DNA from: an uncultured Chloroflexota bacterium
Lineage (GTDB): Bacteria; Chloroflexota; Dehalococcoidia; UBA2979
Reading direction: 5' to 3'
Assembly (NCBI GenBank): GCA_902827055.1
Contig: CADEHD010000080.1
Coordinates: 1-8,462 of the forward strand
DNA length: 8,462 bases
This document shows positions 1-6,900 of the stretch, piece by piece. Below the pieces are notes generated by a model. It did no database searches and was not told where the DNA came from. It saw only the letters and a list, made by a program, of their open reading frames with translations. The position numbers and the translations under genes are program-made. The number at the start of each line of letters is the position of its first letter. Within the stretch, counting starts at the first letter, position 1.

Positions 1-916
1 GGGCCGCCGGCAGGGCACCACGGAGGCCATCGATACCAGCGTTGATGCGCTGGTCCGGCTCGGCGTAGACGCCCAGCACCGCCGCCTTGATGTTCGGCAC
101 GGCCGCGAGCTCTGGAGCCGGGCCGTAGAAGGGCGCGGCCGCCTTCAGCTCCGGGATCTGCGTCACGGCCGCCCACGTCACACCGCCGCCGAAGCAGTAG
201 CCGGTCATCCCGATTCGTTGCCCGTCGACGCCCTGCTGCGAGGCGAGGAACTTCCGCCCGGCCTCGAAGTCAGCGACGTGGCGAGAGATACCGGCCTGGG
301 TGAGCAGGCCCGACACCCGGTCGCGCTCGATGGTCGCCGTCCCGCCCTCGCGGGCAAGCAGGTCGATCGCGAGGGCGGCGTAGCCGGCCTTCGCGAAGCG
401 GCGCGCGATGTCCGGGAAATGGGCCGTCATCCCGGCGTTCTCGTGGCAGATGAGCACGCCACGGAGCCCCGTCCGCGCCTCGGCGGGACGCGCGAGGTAG
501 CCCGCGATCTGGTCGCTGCCCGAGGCGAACCGCACTGCCTCACCTCGGACGGCCGGGTCGCCCTCCGGGACCGACAGCGCGCTCTTCGCGTTCGGCACGG
601 GCACGACCGTGCCAGCCGGGGTTGCGGCGGCTGTGGCTGCCGTCGTGGCGGCGGCCTTTGCGGCGGAACTCGGCTCGGCGGACGGGATCGCCGACTTCGG
701 GTCCGGGATTTCAGCGGCCCCGCATCCCAGGAGCAGCATGGTGGAAGCCGCGCCCGCCATGCCTCCGGTGATGTAGGCAAGCCGCCGCACGAAGGTGCGG
801 CGGGTGATCTCGCCGGCCCGGTAGTCGTCGTAGAACTCGTTGATCAGGTACTGCTCGAACTTGCCGAACTCGTTGAGGTCTTTGACCTCTCGATCTTGCG
901 TCTGTGCGCCTGGCAT
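1..916 (-). CDS. Exported dienelactone hydrolase family protein (Tat lipoprotein), 3' end missing
   Basis: This is an alpha/beta-hydrolase of the dienelactone hydrolase family. Only the first 305 residues are present and the reading frame leaves the window at base 1. The nucleophile elbow is GYCFGGG with Cys241. Glu159 in CHENAG matches the family glutamate that activates the cysteine, and Asp288 in AEPDQ matches the acid of the triad. The catalytic histidine would lie beyond the edge. Residues 39-45 (RRTFVRR) form a twin-arginine motif, followed by a hydrophobic stretch and a lipobox LLGC with Cys65. A linker rich in Ala, Pro and Thr (about 70-115) precedes the domain. The predicted product is therefore a folded, Tat-exported lipoprotein, whereas textbook members are cytoplasmic. 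The ATG at 916 has GAGGGAG six bases upstream. It lies 56 bp downstream of the amidase gene on the same strand. The substrate is unknown. Confidence 0.92.
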   Translation of the reverse strand, partial: MPGAQTQDREVKDLNEFGKFEQYLINEFYDDYRAGEITRRTFVRRLAYITGGMAGAASTMLLLGCGAAEIPDPKSAIPSAEPSSAAKAAATTAATAAATPAGTVVPVPNAKSALSVPEGDPAVRGEAVRFASGSDQIAGYLARPAEARTGLRGVLICHENAGMTAHFPDIARRFAKAGYAALAIDLLAREGGTATIERDRVSGLLTQAGISRHVADFEAGRKFLASQQGVDGQRIGMTGYCFGGGVTWAAVTQIPELKAAAPFYGPAPELAAVPNIKAAVLGVYAEPDQRINAGIDGLRGALPAA

Positions 917-951
917 CGATGGCTCCCTCGCTGGTTCCCTCTGGATACGCT

Positions 952-972
952 CCATCCCGCTACCGGGGATGG
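952..972 (-). terminator. Intergenic hairpin after the amidase gene
   Basis: CCATCCC (952-958) and GGGATGG (966-972) form a perfect 7-bp stem with a 7-base loop, directly after the amidase TGA (973-975). No T-run follows, so it is not a classical intrinsic terminator. It may attenuate readthrough or protect the upstream transcript's 3' end before the dienelactone hydrolase gene. Confidence 0.4.
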
Positions 973-2031
973 TCATTCGACCCGCAGGAAGCGCGCGATC
1001 CCTCGTGCGATCCCACGGGCCATGGCCTCACGCGCCGGTTCGCTGCGCAGGATCGCGGCGTCCTCGGCGTTGGAGATGAAGTAGAGCTCGACAAGGGCGG
1101 CGGGCATCTGCGTCGCGCGGCTCCGGAACTCGCTCGCGCCCGGTGGCAGGAGGGCGTCCGGGTTGCCCCCGCGGCGCAGGATCTCATCGCGAGTGGTGAC
1201 GCGGTCCGGTCCGAGGACGAACAGCGGGAAGCAGCGCCCCTGGAAAGCGCGCAGGCAGGAGTCGTCCTTGACTCCTCGCGCGACTGCGCCGTAGCCGGCC
1301 GTGTTCAGCTCCGCGAGGACTCCGTCGTGCACGGCCTGCGCCAGTCGGAGGTTCTCCGCCGCGTGTGGCCGCTGCGAGTTGTAGTAGACCTCAATGCCGC
1401 GTTCGGCGCCCGAGTTCGATCCGTTCGAGTGGATCGACACGTACGCCGCGGCGCGCTCGCTATTCGCGAGGTCCACGCGCGCCTGGAGGTCGATACGCTG
1501 CGCCGAGAAGCCGGTGGGAGCGGCCGCGAGTCCGGCGCTGCTCGCGCGAACGTCCTCGCGTCGGGTGAGGACCGGACGGAGGCCGCGCTCCGCGAGCAGT
1601 CGTTCGACTCGGAACGCCATGTCGAGGTTCGAGTGCTTCTCGACCACGCCGAAGTTGGCGGCGCCGACCTCCTCGCCGCCGTGCCCCGGGTCGATCACGA
1701 CCGTTCGCGTGTCGGCGGAGAACTGCACGGGCGGCGGTGGCGGCGGCGTGACGGGCGTGGCCACGCTCGGGGCGGGGCCGGTGATCGAGGGCGGCGCAGT
1801 GGGCGTTGCTGTCGCCTGCGACTCGGCGGCTGGCGTCTCGCGGCTGGTCGGCGTCACGATGGTCGTGGAGGTCGATGGGGGTGCTTCCGCCGAGCTCGGA
1901 GGGCTGGTCGGGGCGCCGGTTGCGACGACCACGGGCGCGCTCGTCGGTGCTGCCGTCGGTCGCCCGGCGGCGGGCTCGGCACATGCTGACAGCAGCGCGA
2001 ACGCGAGCAGTACCAGCGCGACGTGTCGCAT
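973..2031 (-). CDS. N-acetylmuramoyl-L-alanine amidase (Amidase_3 family), lipoprotein
   Basis: This zinc amidase cleaves the bond between N-acetylmuramic acid and L-alanine in peptidoglycan. The 352-residue product starts with a lipoprotein signal ending in LLSAC (Cys17). A Pro/Thr/Ser/Ala linker spans about residues 20-103, and the Amidase_3 domain fills the rest. The metal and catalytic residues are present: His117 in DPGHGG, Glu131 in VEKHSN, His201 in SIHSN and Glu315 in LVELYFISN. An extra segment of roughly 35-40 residues sits between the usual GVK strand and MPAALVE, with Cys259 and Cys267 just before it. The chosen ATG at 2031 shares its A with the TGA stop of the upstream carboxypeptidase gene. 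A GTG three bases earlier (2034) is an equally possible start. Translational coupling is likely, and no clear Shine-Dalgarno sequence is seen. It acts outside the cytoplasmic membrane, with its neighbours, in wall turnover. Confidence 0.95.
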   Translation of the reverse strand: MRHVALVLLAFALLSACAEPAAGRPTAAPTSAPVVVATGAPTSPPSSAEAPPSTSTTIVTPTSRETPAAESQATATPTAPPSITGPAPSVATPVTPPPPPPVQFSADTRTVVIDPGHGGEEVGAANFGVVEKHSNLDMAFRVERLLAERGLRPVLTRREDVRASSAGLAAAPTGFSAQRIDLQARVDLANSERAAAYVSIHSNGSNSGAERGIEVYYNSQRPHAAENLRLAQAVHDGVLAELNTAGYGAVARGVKDDSCLRAFQGRCFPLFVLGPDRVTTRDEILRRGGNPDALLPPGASEFRSRATQMPAALVELYFISNAEDAAILRSEPAREAMARGIARGIARFLRVE

Positions 2032-3068
2032 CACGGGGGCGCGGGCCAGGTGTGGTGCGCGAATGCCCAGTCGAGCAGGGCCGCAGCATCCATGTAGCGC
2101 GTCTGGTCATTCAGGAGGACCGCGTAGAGGCGATGGCCGTTCCGCGTCGCCGACGCGACAAGCGTGTGCCCAGCGCTGTTCGTGTAGCCCGTCTTCACGC
2201 CGTCGGCGCCGTCGTAGTTGAACAGGAACGAGTTGATGTTGTGGACGGCGTATGACCGTGACCCGCCCACGTTCCAGCTGATCGTCGAGACGACCTCGCG
2301 GAACTCCGGGTACTGCATCGCATGGCGGGAGAGCATCGCCATGTCGTACGCCGAGGAGTACCCGACCCGTCCGAGCCCGTGGGGCGTCGCGAACGAGGTG
2401 TGGCGCAGGCCCAGCCCTCGGACCATGGCGTTCATCTCGGCAACGAACTCCGCATCGCTCCCGGCAATGTTCCGTCCGAGGACCAGCGCCGCGTCGTTGC
2501 CGCTCGGGAGCATCAGCCCGTGCAGCAAGTCGCGACGCGAGAGCCGGTCGCCGGCGTAGAGCCCCATGGTCGTTGAACCACGCATCAGGAAGCCGTCGAC
2601 ATCCGACACCGCTTCCGCATCGAGGTTGCCGTGTCGCAGCACGACGATGGCCGTCGCGATCTTCGTCAGGCTCGCCGGAGCCAGCTCGCGATGCGCGTCC
2701 TGCTCGAAGAGCACCGCGCCCGACGCCTCGTCGACGACGATTGCCGAGAGCGCGCCCGTCGCCGGCGGAGCCGGGGCGGCCTGCGCGCGCTGCGGGGCCG
2801 CACCCCATGGCTCCGGGTCGAGGCGTGACGGGGTGGTCGAGAGCTCCACGTGCGGAGCGGCGGTGAGTGGATCGGTGCCGGCGGCCTCCACCTGGGTATT
2901 GTCGGCGGCCGCGTTCCCTGCCGGGGCCTCGCGCGATGGCGCACGCACCGTCACCGCGTCGGCGGGCGGGCTCGCAGGGCGGGCGTCGTACGCGAGCAGT
3001 AAGAGCGCAAGCACGCACGCGAGGCCGCCGATCCTCACGAGGTGCGTCGGTCCGGCTCCGCCACTCAT
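2031..3068 (-). CDS. D-alanyl-D-alanine carboxypeptidase (peptidase S11, low-molecular-weight PBP)
   Basis: This penicillin-binding serine peptidase removes the terminal D-alanine of peptidoglycan stem peptides. All three active-site motifs are present. Numbered from the ATG at 3068 (345 residues), they are SLTK at 133-136 with nucleophile Ser133, SGN at 189-191, and KTG at 292-294. The N-terminus has one hydrophobic segment (about 13-28) acting as signal or anchor, then a Pro/Ala/Thr linker to about residue 105. The protein ends soon after the catalytic domain. The C-terminal beta domain and amphipathic anchor helix of E. coli PBP5 are absent, so attachment is presumably through the N-terminus. 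An in-frame ATG at 3104 would add 12 residues. Neither start has a clear ribosome site, and 3068 was chosen because it gives a more normal signal peptide. The gene lies between the deacetylase (46-bp gap) and the amidase (overlapping), on the same strand. Confidence 0.94.
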   Translation of the reverse strand: MSGGAGPTHLVRIGGLACVLALLLLAYDARPASPPADAVTVRAPSREAPAGNAAADNTQVEAAGTDPLTAAPHVELSTTPSRLDPEPWGAAPQRAQAAPAPPATGALSAIVVDEASGAVLFEQDAHRELAPASLTKIATAIVVLRHGNLDAEAVSDVDGFLMRGSTTMGLYAGDRLSRRDLLHGLMLPSGNDAALVLGRNIAGSDAEFVAEMNAMVRGLGLRHTSFATPHGLGRVGYSSAYDMAMLSRHAMQYPEFREVVSTISWNVGGSRSYAVHNINSFLFNYDGADGVKTGYTNSAGHTLVASATRNGHRLYAVLLNDQTRYMDAAALLDWAFAHHTWPAPP

Positions 3069-3114
3069 CGACAGATGGTAGCCCGAAGGCTCTGCGCACT
3101 GCATACGCAGCGGA

Positions 3115-4152
3115 CTACGTTGCGGGCGGGCTCAACAGATCTCCCAGGGGCACAATCTCGAATCCACGCGCGCGCAGCCCCTCGATGATCGCCGGCAGCG
3201 CGTCGGCGTCTTTCGATGCCGCACCGACGTGGAAGATGTAGATCGCGCCCGACGCCGCTCCCTCGAGACAGCGTTGCGCGATCGCGCCAGGCCCCCAGCC
3301 GCGCCAGCCCAGGCTGTCGACGGTCCACATCACGGTCAGGCCGTAGCCGGCGGTGCCGACGTCCTCGAGCACCCCCGAGTCGTAGTCGCCGAACGGTGGG
3401 CGGAAGTACGGGCGGGGGATCTGCCCGCCGCTTGCCTCGATGGCGCGCTCGGTCCTCGCGAGCTGGGCGTGGCGGTCGCTTGCGGTGCGCGCGACGGTGG
3501 TCCACGACGCCCCGGTGAACGAGGCGTGGTCGTACGAGTGGTTGATCAGCTCGTGGCCCTCGCCGTGCATGCGCGTCACCAGGTCGGCGTTGGCCTGCGC
3601 CCAGACGCCGGTGACTCCGAAGGCGGCGCGCACCCTCTGGCGCGCCAGCTCGTCGAGGATGCGCTGGGCGTGGCCGCGGTCGGCGCCCGCGTCGAAGGTC
3701 AGCGTGACTGCCCGACGCCCGGTCGGTCCTCGCGAGACCACGCGCGATGGGGTCGTGGACGGTGCGGCGGGTTGTGCGAGGACGGGAGGTGCCACAGTTG
3801 GCGCTGGAGGCGGTGGTGCGGGCGCCCTCGAGTCCGGCGCGATCGGCGGCGACGCGGTGGCCTGCTGCGACTCGACCGTGGGCGACGCTGCCACGACGAC
3901 CGTGGGCGAGGCGTCCGCCTCCGCTGTGGCGAGGGTCGCCGGGTCGCCCTTCGATGCCGGGGCGCTGGCGCTCGAGGGGGCGCCATGGTCTGCCGGACCA
4001 GCCGCGACGATCGGCGGGGCGGCCTCCGCCGGCGCGACGCCTCGCGGGGCTGACCCGCACGCGGTCCCACCGATCAGGCCGACCAGCACCCCCAGGCGCA
4101 TCACGTTTGCGGCGGTGCGCCGCCAGGCGCGTTCGTTTGGCCACGGTTTCAC
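3115..4152 (-). CDS. Polysaccharide deacetylase (NodB-type, carbohydrate esterase family 4)
   Basis: This is a metal-dependent deacetylase that removes acetyl groups from amino sugars. The 345-residue protein has an N-terminal hydrophobic segment (about 18-31). This ends in GTAC (Cys32), a poor lipobox, so either a lipoprotein or a membrane anchor is possible. A long Ala/Pro-rich linker runs to about residue 140. The NodB domain shows TFDAG (Asp154), the metal motif HSYDH (His205 and His209), RPPFGDYD (251-258), DSLGWRGW (279-286) and the late histidine in IFHVG (His308). Motif 1 is normally TFDD. The second aspartate, usually a metal ligand, is Ala here. The start is a GTG at 4152. Upstream lies only the 83-bp divergent region shared with the YceI gene, so this is the first gene of the probable wall operon. 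Peptidoglycan is the likeliest substrate from context, but another N-acetylated glycan is possible. Confidence 0.92.
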   Translation of the reverse strand: MKPWPNERAWRRTAANVMRLGVLVGLIGGTACGSAPRGVAPAEAAPPIVAAGPADHGAPSSASAPASKGDPATLATAEADASPTVVVAASPTVESQQATASPPIAPDSRAPAPPPPAPTVAPPVLAQPAAPSTTPSRVVSRGPTGRRAVTLTFDAGADRGHAQRILDELARQRVRAAFGVTGVWAQANADLVTRMHGEGHELINHSYDHASFTGASWTTVARTASDRHAQLARTERAIEASGGQIPRPYFRPPFGDYDSGVLEDVGTAGYGLTVMWTVDSLGWRGWGPGAIAQRCLEGAASGAIYIFHVGAASKDADALPAIIEGLRARGFEIVPLGDLLSPPAT

Positions 4153-4196
4153 AGAATGTTCATCCCCCCGCCCGGACCTCCGCGTACGGTAGTCGA

Positions 4197-4206
4197 ACGG
4201 CGCCGT
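4197..4206. promoter_or_regulatory. Palindrome in divergent intergenic region (candidate operator)
   Basis: ACGGCGCCGT is a perfect 10-bp palindrome near the middle of the 83-bp gap between the minus-strand deacetylase and the plus-strand YceI gene. No convincing -35/-10 pair was found for either direction. The site is short and GC-rich, so it could be chance. Confidence 0.25.
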
Positions 4207-4222
4207 GATTTCGTTGCGCCTC

Positions 4223-4229
4223 GGGAGGA
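4223..4229 (+). promoter_or_regulatory. Ribosome binding site of the YceI gene
   Basis: GGGAGGA is a strong Shine-Dalgarno sequence. Its GGAGG core ends one base before the in-frame ATG at 4230 but seven bases before the ATG at 4236, which makes 4236 the better start. Confidence 0.7.
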
Positions 4230-4235
4230 ATGACG

Positions 4236-5036
4236 ATGCGAGGCATGGCGGTCATCGGGGTCCTGGGCGCGGTACTGATCGCCGGCGCGGGCGCGTGGTA
4301 CGCGATGGCCGGCGGGGACGCCCCGGCGCCGGTCTCCCTCGACGCCGCGGCGTCGAAGCTGCAGGGTTCGGCGACCGGGACCGCGATTCCGAAGGCGACG
4401 GCCTCTGTCGTCGCGGCCACGATTCCGAACTCCACCGCGGTTGCCTCCGCCACGGGCGCATCCGCGGCAGCGACGCCCACGGCGGCAGCGAAGTCCGAGC
4501 CGGCCGCGGGGGCGCGATGGACTGTCGACGGGGCGAACTCGTTCGTCGGCTACCGCGTGGGGGAGCAGCTCGCCGGCATCGGCGCGAACACGGCCGTCGG
4601 CCGCACGTCCTCGGTCAGCGGGGACCTCACCTTCGATGGTCGCGCCGTCAGCGTGCTGCAGGTGAAGGCGGACCTGCGGCAGCTCAAGAGTGACGACAAC
4701 CGCCGCGACAATTACCTGCGCCGCTCCTCCCTCGAGTCTGACCGCCTTCCCGATGCGACGTTCGTCCTGGCCGAACCGATCGCGGTCTCGGTCGCGGCCG
4801 CCGAGGGCGCGGCGATGAGCGCGACCGCGCGTGGCGACTTCACGCTGCACGGGGTCACGAAGCGCGTCGAGATCCCGGTCGAGGGCAAGATCACCGGGGG
4901 CAAGCTCCTGGTGGTGGGCTCCCTCCGAGTGCCGCTCGCGGACTACGGCATCGCACAGCCCCGCGTGCCCCTCGTCCTCTCCGTCGACGAGATCGCGGTG
5001 ATGGAGCTGTCGCTGGTCTTCTCCCCGGCGAGCTAG
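4236..5036 (+). CDS. YceI family protein, membrane-anchored
   Basis: This is a YceI-like protein with a lipocalin-like beta-barrel that in characterised relatives binds isoprenoid-type lipids. The physiological role is unclear. The 266-residue product has an N-terminal hydrophobic segment (about 4-22) as signal or anchor, and an Ala/Thr/Pro linker to about residue 92. The barrel starts at WTVD (95-98). Family signatures are GDLTFDG (129-135), the segment from LRRSSLESDRLPDATF (161-176), and GDFTLHGVTKRVEIPV (200-215). The usual histidine of the opening D-x-x-H-S motif is Asn here (DGANSF). The start was set by the ribosome binding site. The stop TAG overlaps that of the convergent haem-binding gene. 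YceI genes elsewhere often neighbour cytochrome genes, which fits this context. Confidence 0.92.
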   Translation: MRGMAVIGVLGAVLIAGAGAWYAMAGGDAPAPVSLDAAASKLQGSATGTAIPKATASVVAATIPNSTAVASATGASAAATPTAAAKSEPAAGARWTVDGANSFVGYRVGEQLAGIGANTAVGRTSSVSGDLTFDGRAVSVLQVKADLRQLKSDDNRRDNYLRRSSLESDRLPDATFVLAEPIAVSVAAAEGAAMSATARGDFTLHGVTKRVEIPVEGKITGGKLLVVGSLRVPLADYGIAQPRVPLVLSVDEIAVMELSLVFSPAS

Positions 5037-5488
5037 TTGCGCTCGCTGGCTCGCGACTGCTCCTCGTCGCCGAACATGGCCACGAGGCCGCGGATGAGTT
5101 CGTCCTTCTCGGCCGTCGTGAGCCGAGCCTCGGGGTGCGTGAGCAGGAACGGCGGGGGAGGCATCTCGCCCTCGCGCACGGTCTCCGCCGACTCCCCGGC
5201 GTCCTCGCTGGGCTGGGTCCACTCCGAGAAGTTGAGCTTCGAGCGTCCCTCGTCGACATCGCGCTGCACGAGCCACGACACCGGCGCCACGTTCGAGTAC
5301 CACGGCCATTCGGTCTCGTTGCTGTGGCAATCGAAGCAGGCGCGCACGGCCAGCTCGCGCGTGCGAGCGCTGTCCCACGTCGGTTCACTCACCACCGGCG
5401 GGTTGGCGTGGTCCCGTCCGTAGGGGACGAGCTGGATGGCGAACGCGAGTCCGACCAGTCCGAGCAGCACGTTTCGTACGAGTCGCAT
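5033..5488 (-). CDS. Small c-type haem-binding domain protein
   Basis: The 151-residue protein has one N-terminal hydrophobic segment (about 5-22) that would export or anchor it outside the membrane. The attachment motif CFDCH at 51-55 follows, consistent with one covalently bound c-type haem. The stretch from HSNETEWPWYSNVAPVSW (55-72) and the later QRDVDEGR and LNFSEW are typical of the haem-binding domain family (Pfam Haem_bd type). Met109 in GEMPPPPF is a plausible second axial ligand. The ATG at 5488 is preceded by GGAGG four bases upstream. A role in extracytoplasmic electron transfer is inferred only from the haem motif. The gene converges on, and shares its stop bases with, the YceI gene. 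Confidence 0.9.
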   Translation of the reverse strand: MRLVRNVLLGLVGLAFAIQLVPYGRDHANPPVVSEPTWDSARTRELAVRACFDCHSNETEWPWYSNVAPVSWLVQRDVDEGRSKLNFSEWTQPSEDAGESAETVREGEMPPPPFLLTHPEARLTTAEKDELIRGLVAMFGDEEQSRASERN

Positions 5489-5575
5489 CAGGCCTCCGTC
5501 GCACAGCCGCGGTGCACGGCCACGGTAGCCGGGGGCATCCGCCTGTCGATGGCCATTCGTCCGCGGCGCAGGGTG

Positions 5576-5594
5576 CCCCTCGGGACTCGAGGGG
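5576..5594 (+). other. Hairpin upstream of the MFS gene
   Basis: CCCCTCG (5576-5582) and CGAGGGG (5588-5594) form a perfect 7-bp stem with the 5-base loop GGACT, ending 28 bases before the GTG start of the transporter gene. It lies in the 134-bp divergent region between the haem-binding and MFS genes. It could be a 5' leader hairpin or a protein-binding dyad. No clear promoter boxes were seen beside it. Confidence 0.35.
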
Positions 5595-5622
5595 GTAGCC
5601 TTGATGACCTTGGGGGCGACCT

Positions 5623-6900
5623 GTGCTTGCTCGGCTCATGCCTCGGGTCTACGAGGGCTGGATCGTCGTGGGCTCCGCCGGAGTCGTGGTCACGATGATC
5701 GGCGCGGCGTTCTTCTACGGCTTCGGCACGATCTTCAACCCGCTCCGCGAGGAGTTCGGGTGGAGCGCGGCGGCCACGTCCTTCGCCTTCTCGCTGCGGC
5801 AGGAGACCTCCGGGATCGCGTCGCCGTTCATCGGCATGGCGATCGATCGTCTCGGGTCACGCAAGGTGCTGTTCTTCGGGCTCGCGGTCGTCGCTACTGG
5901 CGTGATCGCGATGTCGTTCATGCAGACACTGTGGCAGTTCTACGTCGTGATGGCGCTCATCGCGGTCGGCACCAGCGCGTCCGGCGGGCAGGTCGGGCTG
6001 GTGGCGATCGCGACGTGGTTCGAGACGCGGCGCGCCCGCGCGATGTCGATCATGACGGTGGGGGGCGGAGTCGCGGGCACGCTGGTCGTCGGTGTTGCCG
6101 CGCTCGTCGAGGCGCTCGGGTGGCGTGGTGCCCTCCGCGCGCTCGCAGGCCTCATCGTCGTCCTCGGGGGGCTGGCCGCGCTGAACGTCCGCTCGAGGCC
6201 GTCCGGTCACCCGCAGCCCATGGATGGCCTCGCAACGCGGCCCGGCGAGACGGCCACCCCCTACGAGGACTGGGGCGTACCGGTCAGGCAGGCCGTGCGG
6301 TCGTGGGCCTACATCGTCTTTACGTACTCGCTGTTCGCGAATGGGTTCGCGACGACGGCGCTTATCGTGCTGCAGATCCCGTTCTTCGAGTCGCTGGGGA
6401 TGAGCAAGACGGCGGCCGGGTCGACGGTGGCGGTGTTCACCCTGACCTCGATTCTCGGGCGGTTGGGTGCTGGCGTGCTCGCCGATCGGTTCGACAAGCG
6501 GCTCGTGCTCGCGGCGTCCGTGGGCAGCGTTGGCCTCGGGATGCCGCTGCTCGCGATCACCCACACCTACTGGTCAGCACTCGCAGTCATGGTCCTGCTC
6601 GCCCCCGGGTTCGGCGGGGCGATCCCCGTGCGGCCGGCGATGCTCGCGGACTACTTCGGCACCCGGTACTTCGGGACGCTCAATGGCATTACGGCGCTCA
6701 TCACCACCTTCGGCGGGTTCGGGTCACCCATCCTCGTGGGGTGGCTGGTCGACCGCACGGGGTCATACGACCTCGGGTGGATCATCTGCGGCGTCATCGG
6801 CCTCACGGCGCTACCTGCCGCGCTCGCTTCGCGCCCGCCGCGCGCACTCATCGAGATCCACCGGCGCCCGTCGCCGCCCCTCGGAGCGGGGGCGGGCTGA
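5623..6900 (+). CDS. Major facilitator superfamily (MFS) transporter
   Basis: This is an integral membrane secondary transporter of 425 residues with about twelve hydrophobic segments in two six-helix halves. A hydrophilic central loop lies at about residues 190-225. The MFS loop motif between helices 2 and 3 is GMAIDRLGSRKV (71-82), and a degenerate copy, GVLADRFDKR (284-293), sits at the equivalent place in the second half. The opening VYEGWIVVG and the helix 1 pattern FYGFGTIFNPLREEFGWS resemble monocarboxylate/oxalate-formate type MFS proteins. The substrate could be a small organic acid, but this is not provable from sequence. The GTG at 5623 has a weak GGGGG six bases upstream. An ATG at 5638 (five codons later) is the alternative but has no ribosome site. 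The C-terminal Pro/Gly tail is encoded by the left arm of a hairpin. Confidence 0.9.
   Translation: MLARLMPRVYEGWIVVGSAGVVVTMIGAAFFYGFGTIFNPLREEFGWSAAATSFAFSLRQETSGIASPFIGMAIDRLGSRKVLFFGLAVVATGVIAMSFMQTLWQFYVVMALIAVGTSASGGQVGLVAIATWFETRRARAMSIMTVGGGVAGTLVVGVAALVEALGWRGALRALAGLIVVLGGLAALNVRSRPSGHPQPMDGLATRPGETATPYEDWGVPVRQAVRSWAYIVFTYSLFANGFATTALIVLQIPFFESLGMSKTAAGSTVAVFTLTSILGRLGAGVLADRFDKRLVLAASVGSVGLGMPLLAITHTYWSALAVMVLLAPGFGGAIPVRPAMLADYFGTRYFGTLNGITALITTFGGFGSPILVGWLVDRTGSYDLGWIICGVIGLTALPAALASRPPRALIEIHRRPSPPLGAGAG

Noticed and set aside
904..1989. A 361-codon plus-strand frame opposite the amidase
   Set aside because: The minus-strand frame carries all amidase catalytic motifs, and the plus-strand translation has no recognisable features.
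4149..5378. A 409-codon open frame on the minus strand across the YceI and haem genes
   Set aside because: The translation is Arg/Gly/Ala-rich low complexity without domains. It lies antisense to the recognisable YceI protein and out of frame with the haem protein, so it is a GC-rich shadow.
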